Made by a program: the position numbers and the translations under genes
Shown: positions 34,880-46,809 of the stretch, piece after piece
Position numbering within the stretch: position 1 is the first letter of the stretch
How the letters are laid out: each line of letters begins with the position of its first letter
Notes under the pieces: model-generated
What the model saw: the letters and a program-made list of their open reading frames with translations, nothing else
What the model was told of the DNA's origin: nothing
The model's database searches: none
Source: Molossus alvarezi
Lineage: Eukaryota; Chordata; Mammalia; Chiroptera; Molossidae
Length of the DNA stretch: 64,000 nt
Assembly (NCBI GenBank): GCA_037176705.1
Contig: CM073889.1
Location: 101,635,890-101,699,889 of the forward strand
Direction: 5' to 3'

Positions 34880-35440
34880 AACTGGCGTTAGACTTCAAGC
34901 ACAAGGTTTCCATTTTGTTTTCATTTAATCCATCTTCTCTGACCGTGGGCACAAGCCACACCCCAGTGTGCCAATCTGGGGTTCCTCCGTGAAGTCTGCA
35001 GTTGCACATTTCCAACCTAAGACCCATCTACGTCCTTATCTTTTGTACCTATTGCACAGAATTATAACTAAATGTGACAAAGGGTAAAAAACCACCTCTC
35101 ACAGAAAATGCATGTCAAGCAATCATGGGAAATGGCTTTGGACAGGGAGAATGGGGCAGATTATGAAGGCTTCTCAGCACAGGGAGCTGTTACAGGTTCC
35201 AGAGCTGGTCAATGACATGTGAAGACTGTGCTTCGGGACAGGTTGTCCAGAAACAGTGACATACATGGTAGAGGCCACAGCAGACATGCGAGAACAGAAG
35301 TTTGACAAGGGGCCTGTGGCTCCTTCCACTCCCAATGGCCAGCTTAGACGTGGAGTCATGGCCTTGCCTCGTAGGTAAGGAACAGTAGTTGGCTCTTAAA
35401 GTTCTCACCTTCCAGTGTTCACCCCAGAACACAACGACCT
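34880..35440. other. Noncoding, nothing recognised
   Basis: No gene or clear repeat seen. Confidence 0.4.
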
Positions 35441-35444
35441 TACT

Positions 35445-35570
35445 CTAAATGAGAGGCTCTCAGCCAGGGGTGATCCTGACCCCCAGGGAACATTTGTTGA
35501 GGTCTGGAGACACTTTCGGTTGAGCTGTGAGCTCCTTTAAATGGTGGGGATGGACTTGCACATCTTCTCA
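35445..35570 (+). mobile_element. hAT-type element, 5' fragment
   Basis: gctctcagccaggggtgatc, ccccagggaacatttgttga and gtctggagacactttcggtt match the left part of the family seen at 7612-7820. The right end is missing. Confidence 0.5.
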
Positions 35571-37160
35571 GCACCTGTCCTACTTGCATGTGCAGAATGA
35601 TTAGCTGAGAATACAAGATGCCCTGCAGTTATTTCTTCCCCTGCAAAGGTAACTGGCTTCATTGATGGCATCCAACATTACAACACATTATTACCTTTAT
35701 CCTCCACCAAAAAGGCTAACTAAATGCAGACAAATATTGAATAGGGCCCAGGTGTTTGCCATGAGCTCACTGGGCTGGCTGAAGACACCAGACATAGGAC
35801 CAAGGCTCCCTAGTTCACAGACAGACCCTCAGTGTCCTCGGGCCACCGTCAGGAATGTAACTCCCACAACCCCGTGGGCATCTTCCAAGCTCAGAGCTAA
35901 GATTCATAGCCCATGTGCTTAGCAAAGCCCTGGCTGGAAAATGGAGGCTGAGTACAAAACCACCTGCAGGCCTGATCCAACGACGGTGAGGGAAGAGTCC
36001 CCCCCCCCCCCCCCCCATTAACACATCTGTTTGGATAGTCACTAGAGTAAATTCGTAAATGACTAATTCACAGTTTCACTTTGTCATGGTTAAAAGCACG
36101 TATTTGATGTGACATCTGCTTCTGCTAAATCAGGAGCTCGTTTCCGTCTGCGCTGTCACGCTGAAGACAGTGATGCACGACGCTGGTTCTGCCGCTCCGG
36201 CGAGGGCTGGAGAGACTGACTACCTTCCCCGACACGGGAACCCGGCGCCACTGCGCAACCATGAGGCAGCTACCACTGCTGGGCAGCAACCCGCCGTCGA
36301 CAACATGCCACGCACAGAGCTCTCCTTAAACCGTGTTCAGGGAGGAAACAACCAGCACGCTGTGAAGGGTGCCCTTCACGCTCCCCATCTGGTTCCTTAC
36401 TCTTCCCCGAAGCTCAGAATACTGAGTGGTTAGACTCCAGGCTACTGACCAGGTCATGGTCACTGGGGTCCAGAGGTCACACACAGTGCTTCTCCTTTCT
36501 CTTCACCTTCGCTCCTCAGGTCGAGGGATCGGCAGACTGAGCCAGAGCTAAAGGTTTCTCAGTGTCGGGCCCCTCTCTGCTCTCTCCTTCCTGTCTTTGC
36601 TTTGCCGGGGACAGCAGAGGACTGGAAGACCCCTCGAGACGGATGCGGCTCGGGAGCTAGAACCAATACCGCCACCCGGAACTGCGATGCTCTGACCCAG
36701 AACTCTGGCTGGGAGGACTGGGCTCGGGGCCAACCAAAACCGAGTGGAACTCTGTTCACTCTCTGGCAACGGTCCCTGAAGAAGGACAAGAAAGGGGGCA
36801 GTGGTCAGGCAGCCTTGAGTCCATGACCACATTCTCTCTGTACCATGCCATCTTCTCGTCCTAAGGCGACCCTGATTCCACACACTAAGGAGGGAAAGGT
36901 AACTATAAAAAACCTTCCCCAAATCTTTACCCTGGGTAAAGAAAGACAATGTTCAGAGGGAAATCCCATCAGGAATGCAGCTCAGGTAACACACCTCCCC
37001 AGTGAGAGTCTGGCTTTGCACAGATCTAGTGAGAAGCTAGGAGTGGTTACAGAGTAGGGCTACTAAGCCAGACGGAGAGGTGTCATTATATTTTGACAAT
37101 ATAGACTATAAATCTGTCAGAAAATATATAAATAAAAAGTAGAACACAATTAAAAACAGG
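35571..37160. other. Noncoding with poly-C run
   Basis: A run of about 18 C residues lies at 35999-36016. 36140-36330 is comparatively CpG-rich. No gene is recognised. Confidence 0.4.
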
Positions 37161-37162
37161 AT

Positions 37163-37787
37163 GGGTATCACCTCACACAATATGGTGTTTCCTCAAAAAA
37201 TTAAAAATGGAACTGCCATTTGACACAGTGATCCCACTTCTAGGAATATATCCTAAGCCTGAAACACCAATCAGAAAGAATATATGTACCCCTATGTTCA
37301 TAGCAGCACTATTTACAATTGCTAAGATCTGGAAACAGCCCAAGTGTCCATCGGTAGACGAATGGATAAAAAAGCTGTGGTACATATACACAATGGAACA
37401 CTATGCAGCTATAGTAAGAGAGATCTCTTATCTTTTGAGATGACATAGAGGGACCTGGAGAGTGTTATGCTAAGCAAAATAAGCCAGTCAGAGAAAGACA
37501 AGTATCACATGAGCTCACTTATTTGTGGAATATAATGAACAAAATAAGGTTATGAACAAAATAGACCCAGAGACACAGAAGTAGGGTTCAGTCTGACAAA
37601 CTTCAGGGGTGCGAGCAGGGAGGGAAGAGATAAACCAAAGAACTTATGCATATAAGTATAACCAATGGACATAGAAAACAATGATGGGGGGGCAGGAACG
37701 AGAGGAGGGTGTCGATGGGGGAGAAAGGAGAAACATCTGTAACAAAAATAAATTAAATAGAAGTTGACATTCAAAAAAAAAAAAAAA
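37163..37787 (+). mobile_element. L1 LINE, 5'-truncated, internally deleted
   Basis: The L1 3' end includes ttcctcaaaaaattaaaaat, a caatggaacactatgcagct-type ORF2 end and a 3'UTR with gataaaccaaagaacttatg and aacatctgtaa, then 15 A. The first bases (tatcacctcacac) come from further upstream in L1 than the adjoining aatatggtgtttcctc, so an internal deletion is likely. Flanks aaaaacaggat and aaagacaggat suggest the target duplication. The ORF2 remnant is only a C-terminal piece. It shares 3'UTR blocks with the half-L1 at 52760. Confidence 0.85.
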
Positions 37788-37799
37788 GACAGGATAAAG

Positions 37800-38470
37800 G
37801 GAGGAAGCATCACGCAAACCTATGGCTTTAGGTTAGAGAATGCATTACCAAACACAAACACATCAGCAGATCCCAAGGTCATCGTGCGCTATAAACTGAA
37901 TTGCAGGAGATACGAAAGCTACTTTAAAACAGTCATAATAATAATATTTCTACACTATTGAGATTTTCTTTTAGGATTACATCACATGGTCTCTCTAGAG
38001 AAGTTCTGTTAAGACTTTTATTCTTTGGCAGAAATTTTGAAAGAAAAGGAGGCTATATAATAAACCTGACACAGTATTGGGGGGGCCACATGTCAGGTCT
38101 GACAAGCTCAGTGACCAAAAGTAACCACATAGAATGGTCTGATCATAAATATAAACATAAACATAAACTCCTAACTGCACGGGCCAGGGGGGTAGTCAGT
38201 CCCAGAACTACAGCTCTCTTAGCAAAGGTCAATCTTTACCTTCCATGAGCTTTATCCATTATTCTTACACATCTAGGATAACGTACTTTTGAAATGTCAG
38301 AGTTTTCTTTTCTAGACCCCTCAAAGGCACAACTGCAGGCCACAGAGCATGGGAACCCCTCATTATTATCTTATTATCTTATTCCCTGCATAACACCTCC
38401 ATGAACTGAAAAAGTTAATTATTAACTATCCTGTACTGACCAATGTAAAAGTAGTATGTATTTCTCCATT
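37800..38470. other. Noncoding, nothing recognised
   Basis: AT-rich; tandem aacataaacataaac near 38150-38166. Confidence 0.4.
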
Positions 38471-38476
38471 TCACTT

Positions 38477-38690
38477 TTTAAAAGATTTTTTATTGATTTT
38501 TAGACAGAGGAAAGGAGAGGGAGAGAGAGAAACATCAATGTGCGAGTGGAACAACTGGCCGCCTCCGGCACGCCCCCCACTGGAGATCAAGCCCACAACT
38601 GGGGTGTGTGCCCTGACCAGGAATCAAACTGGCGACCCTCTGGTGCCCCGGATGACACCCAACCAACTGACCCACACTTGCCAGGGAACC
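38477..38690 (-). mobile_element. Second-subfamily bat SINE
   Basis: Minus-strand copy: tail aaaagattttttattgattt, then acaactggggtgtgtgccct and head cccacacttgccaggg. More diverged than most copies. Confidence 0.85.
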
Positions 38691-38694
38691 ATTT

Positions 38695-39805
38695 CCAATC
38701 CAGTCCTAGAGATTTCCCCAGGTCACTTCTTCTCGCCTTCTTCATCTACCACTCATGCACTTCACGTACCCTCCTTCCGTCTTCTCCTTTGATCCTAATG
38801 TACAAAATAAGCTGCAAAACTGTCATTCACCTGAGCACTTTTCCATCCATTGAGATTTTGATTTGAGCACGTCCCCCAAATGTTGGCTCAAGTAAACTCT
38901 TATACAATTTCTCCATAGGCTGGACATTCTTTCCTCGGCAAGCTCATATGAAATAAGGCAGTGGCAAGAAGAAAAGGCATAACACGGTACTCAGATTAAG
39001 TCCAAGATTACTAGCTTGAGACACGGTGCTGCGTCTTTTACTCTCAATATTGTTGACACCTTGGTTTAATCATACCAATTCAAAAGTATGTAGTGAGGCC
39101 AGCGCTAAAGGTATCCCTACCATCATTTATAATCAGTAGCATTTCAGAAGTATAATATAATCAGTAGAGAAGTCAAATAAAATAATTTAAACTGAGTTAT
39201 CTTACAGAAGAAATTCTATTCATAAAATCACCACATCCCTACCCTACAAAGAGCACTGGGCAGTAAATTATTTTGTTAGATCGGTCACAGATTAAATCAG
39301 ATATGCACCCAACTTCACGACTACGATTTAAATTAGTAGGCAGAATAGACCCTTCTGGGTTTTGTCCTCTCTGCAAGCTCTGGAGTGAGGTCACCAGACA
39401 GATTGTATCTGTCGCTCAAATACATGTTCTCTGAGCTAAATTAGTTAAGACAGCACTCAAAAGAACCAGGAATCTGCTAACCCCCTGTCTTCTTTAAGGA
39501 ATCTGTTATAACTAAGATCTGTAATGGCCATTACAGTGGGTTCCACTGCTGCATGTTTGCAGGATGTTTTGCAATTACTACCAGTAGTTATTAAGGCCCT
39601 TACAGTCTCGGCAGTTTATGCTGGAAAATCATCTCATTAAGGTAAAATTGTAAGGTTACTAACTGAACATTAGGACTGGAGTTTCTAAGTCTTAGCCTTT
39701 GGGTCATTTCTTGAACCTACTGAAAGACTGCCTCTTACCAACTCATGCCCTCTTCGGATAAAACAACTTAAGCATACACAAGAGTCACATGGAGACCTTT
39801 ATGTG
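38695..39805. other. Noncoding, nothing recognised
   Basis: AT-rich, no coding or repeat signal supported. Confidence 0.4.
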
Positions 39806-39809
39806 ATGT

Positions 39810-40090
39810 ATTTATGGGGCACCCACTATTTGCCAGGCAAGCGCCACACAGTAGGGGACACAAGGAGGGATAAACAAGGTCGCTGCACTCATGGAGCTCA
39901 CCTTCTACTAGCAAAGATAGACAAAATCAGACACACAGACACCTGCTACAAAGAAAAGTAAAGCATGTTCAGAGGCTTAGAAACAACCATGCTATTTTAG
40001 ACCCAGTGATCACAGAAGACTTCTCCAAGGAAGTGACAATAGAGAAAGGAAATGACAGAACTGAGGACATAAGGTCTGTCAATATTAAGT
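39810..40090 (+). mobile_element. Ancient mammalian repeat, family uncertain
   Basis: ggggcacccactatttgcca, catggagctcaccttctact and agaagacttctccaaggaag match the repeat at 3445-3876 in order and spacing. Confidence 0.45.
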
Positions 40091-40094
40091 GGGG

Positions 40095-42025
40095 GGAAGC
40101 ATGAAAAAGACTACTGAAGCCCCTCACCAAGGATCTGGGATGGGTCGGCCCACTTTTATAACACACAACCAAAGCTGCCATCTCACAGGTGCTCTAAGAG
40201 CCTCGGGTTGAGAAACAAAGCAACAGGATAAGCAGGGAGTCCTTTGTACACAACAGTGCACATACTGACCCATCACAGAACATACAGCATGACCGTGGAG
40301 ACGTCCCATCAAAAAGTAAAGATAGGGCTCCTGCTGAGCCAGCCAGCCACGTACACCCACCAGCTCCATAAGCAGACATGCGGGGGGATGGGGGCGGGGG
40401 CACCCATGTCCCTAGGCTCAGAAACTCCATGACCCTAACCAGTCAAGCACCACCAGCAGTGTCTTCTTGAGCACCCACTGTGTGTGAAGAACCTTTGTCT
40501 CTCTGCCCCAAGTAGACTCAGACCCTTCTGGTCCCAACTACCCCAAATACATACTTCCATCGTAGCAAATGACTCTCACCGAAGGTTTCTAAACTGGTGC
40601 CCACAAGAAGCTCAATAACTGATCAATGATAAATAACAATGACTAACACATAAAATCCTATTGTCAAGACACGTATGAAAATGAACCACAACAACACTGT
40701 ACTGAAACAAACTGGGTCATTTATTTCAGTGAGGTATTTGTTAATGCAACAGAACCATCAAATCCCAAGCATCCAAGCCTATCACCAACATTCAGCTTCC
40801 AAATCACTCCATTTAATTACGGTTACATGGAAGCTGAGTGACTGCTTATGAATAATGTACCATTACAGCCCTTTCCCATCACCAAGATTTAATGGCTGTT
40901 TCCCAAAGAGACTGTTTCCACTGTGCCTCCTGCCCCGGCCCTGCCCCCGTCACCCACACTGCTGGATGTAAAGGGGCGTTCTCCAAAGCTCCCAGCTACG
41001 CTCTCCAAAAGGTGCCTGCTCAGCACCTCTGTGCCGGGCACTGCTCTGAGTACTGGGCACAGAACAGTGAACAAACCCCCTGCCCTCGGGAAGCTGACTG
41101 TTCTAAAGCAATTTGGAGCAGTGGTTAGACGTAAAACCACAAGCCTGGCCTGCTCTCCCAGAGTCACCGATGCCTCCCTGCTGCTGTGACAGCCTTTGCC
41201 CGCTTTACGGCAGGGCTCACCGTGATGGGAGGCAAGTAACCCCATTTAAATCTGTGCTAAAAATTAGAGACACGTGAACATCGGGGAAAGCTCATCACTG
41301 GGCCATGGAACATGGCTCTGATACGGTTTAATTAGTCAAGTCAGAGCTGCTGTTTCCTTTATGTCTGAGCATCAAGTGTGGCCTTGTAATGATCAGGTTC
41401 AGAGAGGGAATTGTAATTCGTTTCTGTACATTTTAAAATGTCCAAAAAAGCATCACCTACCCTGAGATAGATACTGCAGAGCCCACGACTGAAGTTAGAG
41501 CAGGGGTTTGTCAGAGCAACCTCCATCGGGGGCACCTCCTGAAGCCTCTCTCCCACTCCCCATCCTGGCTTTCACTGTTACCCCCGCTATCGGAGCAACT
41601 CAGACTGCTGCTCTTATCCCCCGGGCATCTCACAGGCTATTTTAACTTAAAGTACATGGGAGTTTAGCTTTTGTCCAAAGCTTAAAGAGCTGCTACACCA
41701 ACTGAAAAAAAGCGCACACAATTAATTTATTGAATCGATTTCCCAGGTTAAGTCCCGAGACCGAACAAATGGGATCAGATTGCAAAAGATTAAACTTCCA
41801 GCTCACGGCTCCATTTCCAGCATTAGAATCTACCCGCTGAGCTTGACCTCACGGTCCTTCGCCTCCTCCCTTTGCAGCTCACCAGCTTCTCGCTTCGTCT
41901 GGCTTGACGCTGGCTCTACGGAGTAGGCAACGGCAGAGGGCAGGTGCGATCATCACCATTTTGCGGAGGAGTAAACTGAGGCACAGGTAAGAAGAAAGGG
42001 GTGGTAGAATGTGGTTTTCTTTTTT
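40095..42025. other. Noncoding; ancient repeat scrap and MIR scrap
   Basis: 41005-41110 (aggtgcctgctcagcacctc, tgccgggcactgctctgagt, ccctgccctcgggaagctga) is another piece of the uncertain ancient repeat. 41950-41990 (tttgcggaggagtaaactga) looks like reverse MIR. No gene seen. Confidence 0.4.
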
Positions 42026-42041
42026 AAATGCAGCATGTTGT

Positions 42042-42304
42042 GCCCTGGCCGGTTTGGCTCAGCGGTAAGAGCGTCCACCTGCGGTCTGGAGAGACCCGGG
42101 TTCGGTTCCCGCTAAGGGCACGTACCTCGGTTGCGGTTTGTCCCCGGCCCTGGTTGGGGTCGTGCGGGTGGCAGCCACTCGATGTGTCCCTTTCACATCG
42201 ATGTTTCTCTCTCTCTCTCTGTTCCTCTCTCTCCCTCCCACTCTATCTGTACAAAAAATGGAAAAATGTCCTCGGGTGAGGATAATAAATAAATAAATAA
42301 ATGC
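42042..42304 (+). mobile_element. VES-type SINE, recent
   Basis: Near-consensus copy with B-box-like GGTTCGGTTCC and tail tcctcgggtgagga (42269-42282). Perfect 14-bp target duplication ATGCAGCATGTTGT at 42028-42041 and 42305-42318. Confidence 0.95.
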
Positions 42305-42319
42305 ATGCAGCATGTTGTT

Positions 42320-42925
42320 AGTATAATACTGAACTTACGCTATGTGAAATTTGGAGAATGTACAAAAAGCCAGGTCACAGCTGGCCAAAGAGAAAGGAAG
42401 CCTGTGTCTCAACCACGGCCCACGGCTTCGGCTCACGGACATCCAGGAGGCCTTTGCCCATTCTCCGGTCACTCCCACCAGGTCAGGCCAGCTGCCCCAC
42501 GTACCGACAGAGGGGAGGCAGGGCAAGTGCCAACCGCTACCTTTTACCTGCTTTAGATGAGCCCTGCAATTACACAGCCCATATCCGCAGGGCTATTTCC
42601 CAAAACCTTAGTGCTCGGCAGAAGGCGTGACACGGTGACTGAAAAACGTGTGTTCAGTTGGAATAAATGGCAATTGTTGTCATTTAGACCAAGACACAGC
42701 CTTCTGCTTGCAGCACAAACCAGGGAGGCAAGGGGCAGGGGAGGTGGAAGGAAGACAGAAGAGGAGCCTTGGAGAGGACTTCCACCATGAGGCCCAGTGC
42801 AGCGTGAGGCTGCAGCTCAGCACTGGAACAGACCTGCTCAGCAGTCCGCGTCCTCTCGGACCCAGAACACACAGGGGTTCAGTGCAGGCCCCACTGTGAG
42901 GGCAGCAAAGCTGATGTCAGGCCCT
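42320..42925. other. Noncoding, nothing recognised
   Basis: GC-rich overlapping frames on both strands without family resemblance. Confidence 0.4.
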
Positions 42926-42929
42926 GCCC

Positions 42930-43115
42930 TGCCATTTCCTCCCCATTTGACCCTGGGTGGGTTATGGGTTCCAAGGTCCAGATTCCACATTTGTAAACAG
43001 GGATCCTAGAACCCTGGAGTATCACTTCATAGGGTTATCGTGAGCATTAATTAATATGTTTGAAGCAATCAGCATAACACAGAGCACGGGCTTTAGCTGT
43101 GCTAGCTGTTATTAT
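42930..43115 (+). mobile_element. MIR SINE
   Basis: agattccacatttgtaaaca, catagggttatcgtgagcat and a distal agctgtgctagctgttatta follow MIR sense order. Confidence 0.6.
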
Positions 43116-43119
43116 TACT

Positions 43120-43848
43120 AAGTCCAGGGCGAGGCTTTGGATGACTGACTATCTTACACTATCTTTGGTAAAGTACTGTTTGTGAAATTTCTGAACTATC
43201 ATAGACTGATGCGTTTGGAAAATACGATAAAAATGAATCGCCAGAAAACCCATGTGCCTGAATGTCACAGCAACGTCAAATTGCCTATCTTACTTCCAGA
43301 CGCCTTCCCAAGCTGCACTGCCTCATGAAGACACCGCCCAGGAAGGCTCATCATGTCAGGGACCCAAACAACCCTCAAAGAGCCCACTTTTAACGAAGGG
43401 GTGACAGAGGCCTCGCGGAGAATCGGGTTTATGTAATACGGTTACATAACCCGTTCCCAATTCAGGCATTTGTTGGAGCTGGGCAAGCATGTTCAAGTGC
43501 CAGCGGACTCCTCCGGAAGCCACACGCACACTGATTAGAGGGAGCTTGGCAAAGAGCCAAAGGACCAGATCAGAAACGAGAGCTCGTCCCTCCACCTGCG
43601 GGGTCAGTGCCACTGCGCCTGGGAGCAAACATGCAATGGTCATGGGAGGTGCTGGGGGGCGGGGAGACCGGCGATGCTGGCACTAAGTCAACAGACAGAG
43701 GGTGTGGTTGGGCAGCCGACTCACCAAAGAAGCCTTATCTTCGGAGAAGACACACGCGATTACCTGCCTGCTCCTTTCCTCACCCCGGAGGCTCCCAGTT
43801 GCTCCACAGAACATTTTGCAAATCACAGGGGGAAGAGAGAAAGGACAG
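43120..43848. other. Noncoding, nothing recognised
   Basis: No gene or repeat supported. Confidence 0.4.
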
Positions 43849-43849
43849 G

Positions 43850-43930
43850 GTTCTACTCTGGGCTCCACCACTAACGGGGGTTTGATCTTGGGCAAGTTAC
43901 TTTCCTACTCTGAGCCTTGGACTCCTCGCC
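43850..43930 (+). mobile_element. MIR SINE fragment
   Basis: ctactctgggctccaccact, then gatcttgggcaagttacttt and ctactctgagccttggactc, is the central MIR core. Confidence 0.65.
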
Positions 43931-43934
43931 AGCA

Positions 43935-44410
43935 CAGAAGAGAAACAAAGCTGAAACGGCTATCCGGACCCCTTCTGACTTCATGATTTGCTGGCCCAAT
44001 TGGGGCTGCCCCTCAGTCTGCACTGGCCCCGTTATTTACTCCCGACTCCATACCTGCACCTCGATCCTTGGCTCCACCCTATTCGTGACAACAGCTCTGC
44101 TCTGATCCCCATCCCAGAGGCCCGGTGACAGCCGGAACCGCTTGCTCTCTCACTGCATCTCAGCTCCCCACACACCCTGCAAGGTCCTCTCCCTCCCTCC
44201 GACCTCTTCCCCACACTCCTCACAATACTCGGACAGAGCAGGCCCTTGGCTGAGCTTCAGAAAAATGCCTGTGGAATTGAAGCTAAAGGCTACACTCAGC
44301 CTTATGCAAGGGAGGTTGACTGTTATGTAACCACTTCCCTTCAAAGAGAAGGTCCACTCCCCATTCATCAACTATGCATTGAGTACCTACAGTGCCCAGG
44401 CCCTGTGCCA
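43935..44410. other. Noncoding
   Basis: Ends in an ancient repeat scrap (gcattgagtacctacagtgc, ccaggccctgtgccaggctc, 44375-44415). No gene seen. Confidence 0.4.
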
Positions 44411-44420
44411 GGCTCCAGAA

Positions 44421-44657
44421 TAGCAATTTTCAACGGGTATGCCGCAAGAATTTTTAAGACATGCAATACCTATTTAGCCAGGGGCACTGACCTACTTTCC
44501 CTTAGATTGTCAAATAAAAAAAATGACAACAGCCAACACAATAGCCATACAGTGTGAATGAATCAAAATTATACCTATTTTTTTGTTAGATCGGCGTTCT
44601 GCAGAATTTTAGTAATTCATGTATGTGCCATGAGATGAGAAAGGTTGAGAAGCGCTG
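44421..44657 (+). mobile_element. hAT nonautonomous DNA transposon
   Basis: This 237-bp element has termini tagcaattttcaacgg and, reverse-complemented, cagcgcttctcaacct. It is flanked by an 8-bp duplication CTCCAGAA/CTCGAGAA (44413-44420, 44658-44665; 7 of 8 match). The interior is AT-rich with gccgcaagaatttttaagac and gcagaattttagtaattcat, and there is no transposase. It differs in sequence from the two other hAT families in the window. Confidence 0.85.
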
Positions 44658-44669
44658 CTCGAGAAAGAC

Positions 44670-45755
44670 TGGTGGGAAACACTGTCCCTTCCTCACAGGG
44701 CTGAGGGGCTACAGAAGCTGCTACGTCCACTTAGGAAGGGAGTCTAGTCGTCAGCACGGCTTCTGCATCTCAGAACAACATGCTCGGACTGCTCAATGGA
44801 CCACGCCAATGTTTAAATACCTATTATCAAAGTATCTGCTCTTAATGTGTTGAAGGATTTTTAGGAGCAGTGAATAGGTTTTTTTGGTGAGGATTCTGTG
44901 TGTATATATATAAAGGGGAGATATTGTCTGAGGTTTGGGGAGTTGTTTACTTTTTAAAGGTAGTGGGTTAGCTGCTTCCCATCCATTTTTGGGGAAACAA
45001 AAACAAAAACCAGGCTTACAATGTTTCCAGCTACAGCTAATAATCAATGACAAGAGAAAGACACAAACGACGAACATCATTATCCTTCCATCTCCTACCC
45101 AGTCCCTACCCAGCTTCCCCACTCAACTAAAACACAGTGGTTTTCCTAATAAGTGGCCTCAAGTTTTCCTGGAAGAAGATTCAAAATGGATCAAATGAAT
45201 TTTTTAAAAACTGCAAGTCTAGGACAGAATCCTAGGAATAATCACGTGGTCCTAAGAGACAAATTCTCAGCTATTGAACATACAGCAACTGCTATCACTC
45301 CATGAAACATGTGGCTACTTTTCTTTTACCCTCAATGCCCCGGTGACATGTAGAGAGATGCATCCCCTTAACAGCCTTTTCTCCAATTTTTTCAGAAAAT
45401 GTATTTATTTTCTAGTCAACAGCCATCATCTAAGTGCTCTACAATCCGTCTTTAGAAGTGCGCTGTTACTCAATGAATAAATGGAGAACAGGGTGCTTGT
45501 TTCCCAAACCTCAAAAAAAAAAAAGAAACCTCAAACATGAGTTAAGAAGTCGTTTTTCCAGGAAAGGGCATAGGCTTGATTTCACTGACCCAAACTGGGA
45601 TCTGTGTAGGAGATGAAGCTTCAGCTCTAACTCCAAAAGGAGACCTGTGGCATTTACTGAGTTCACAAATAAAGCACTCAGCTGATATGGTGGGAGACAG
45701 TAAGGCAAGCAAGACAGTCCCTAAACTCAGGGCTGAACCCTTACTCTGGTTAGAA
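44670..45755. other. Noncoding, nothing recognised
   Basis: No gene recognised; short A-runs near 45512-45530. Confidence 0.4.
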
Positions 45756-45761
45756 CAGCCG

Positions 45762-45944
45762 CAGTTCCCAAAGCGCAGCCCCGGGATCCGCAGCATCAAC
45801 TTCACCTGGGAGCTTGTTAGAAATGCATATTTTCAGGCCCCGTCCTAGACCAGCTGAACCAGAAGCTCCAGGGATGAGAGTCGGGAATCCGTTTAATAAG
45901 CTTCCCAGGTGATTCTGGCACACGCCAAAATCTGAGAACCACAG
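45762..45944 (+). mobile_element. MER5A-like hAT element
   Basis: cagttcccaaag at the start, cacctgggagcttgttagaa in the middle and gcttcccaggtgattctggc then tctgagaaccacag at the end match the MER5A order. Target duplication not visible. Confidence 0.7.
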
Positions 45945-46107
45945 ATGTACAAAAAACAGAGTACAGAAAGTCAACGATACAGAGCCTCAGCATCCATGAC
46001 ATCCTTTAGATATGAACACGTTTGATACGCAAGCCACTCTTACTCAACCGTTTGGTAACAACACATCTGCTGTAAGCGTTTAAGTGCCATTAAGTATGTC
46101 CAGCAAT

Positions 46108-46187
46108 TGGCCCCGTTTTCTTCATGCTCTTGTCCTTTTCTGGGCTTTTCAGAGCATTTAAGGAGCAAGTAGGTATTACTAATTCTC
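46108..46187 (-). repeat. Inverted duplicate, left arm
   Basis: These 80 bp are the reverse complement of 46725-46803 with one substitution and one 1-bp indel. The right arm continues outward into a MIR and this arm does not, so this arm is the likely copy. Confidence 0.88.
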
Positions 46188-46190
46188 GTA

Positions 46191-46216
46191 GTTAGTTTAC
46201 TACAAGGTAAACTAAC
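46191..46216. repeat. Perfect 10-bp hairpin beside the inverted duplicate
   Basis: GTTAGTTTAC, a 6-bp loop TACAAG, then GTAAACTAAC. It lies 3 bp from the end of the left arm. Confidence 0.9.
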
Positions 46217-46669
46217 ATCAGTGCTTTCCTCTTTAATAATAAGCAATCTCTGGATATGTATTTGGTAACTCATTTCAAAATGCTCTTTGCCAAGATATGA
46301 ATGAATATATATATCCTTTGGTCCCAATTTGGGAGTAAGAAAAAAAGAACTGAGGTGAGGATGATTATGGTTAAGTTCCTATAAAAAGCAAGGAACAGTA
46401 GTAAACTTCTACAAATAAGTCTAGAAAGGAAATCTCAAACTCCCATTTGATAAATGGCTTGCCCATAAACGGGAAGCTGTCTTTTTCAGAAGGCCCCTCT
46501 AGGAAGAGCCAACATCCACACCTTTGCATAAAGGCAGTCTCCAATGGCCTGGGACAGTACCTCCAGCCCCACTCCCAGATCTCTAAGCACAGTACAAGCC
46601 ACAGCTCCAAACACATCAGTGATGCACTCTGAAAATAACTGGGTTATTGTTTACCACTGCCCTTCCTCC

Positions 46670-46765
46670 CTGGGAGTGTGGTTTTCTTCCTCTCTAGAAC
46701 CACAACCTATAGTCTATAAAATGGGAGAATCAGTAATACCTACTTGCTCCTTAAATGCTCTGAAA
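46670..46765 (+). mobile_element. MIR SINE fragment
   Basis: gttttcttcctctctagaac, then ctataaaatgggagaatcag and taatacctacttgctcctta, is a MIR core; its end overlaps the right arm of the inverted duplication. Confidence 0.5.
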
Positions 46766-46803
46766 AGCCCAGAAAAGGACAAGAGCATGAAGAAAAGGGG
46801 CCA
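46725..46803 (+). repeat. Inverted duplicate, right arm (likely source)
   Basis: Begins in the MIR (gagaatcagtaatacctac) and runs on into non-MIR sequence (agcccagaaaaggacaagag). Paired with 46108-46187, 537 bp away. Confidence 0.88.
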
Positions 46804-46809
46804 TTATTC

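Noticed and set aside
37163..37787. Possible second half-L1
   Set aside because: The piece contains the ORF2 C-terminal region before the 3'UTR, so it is an ordinary truncated L1.
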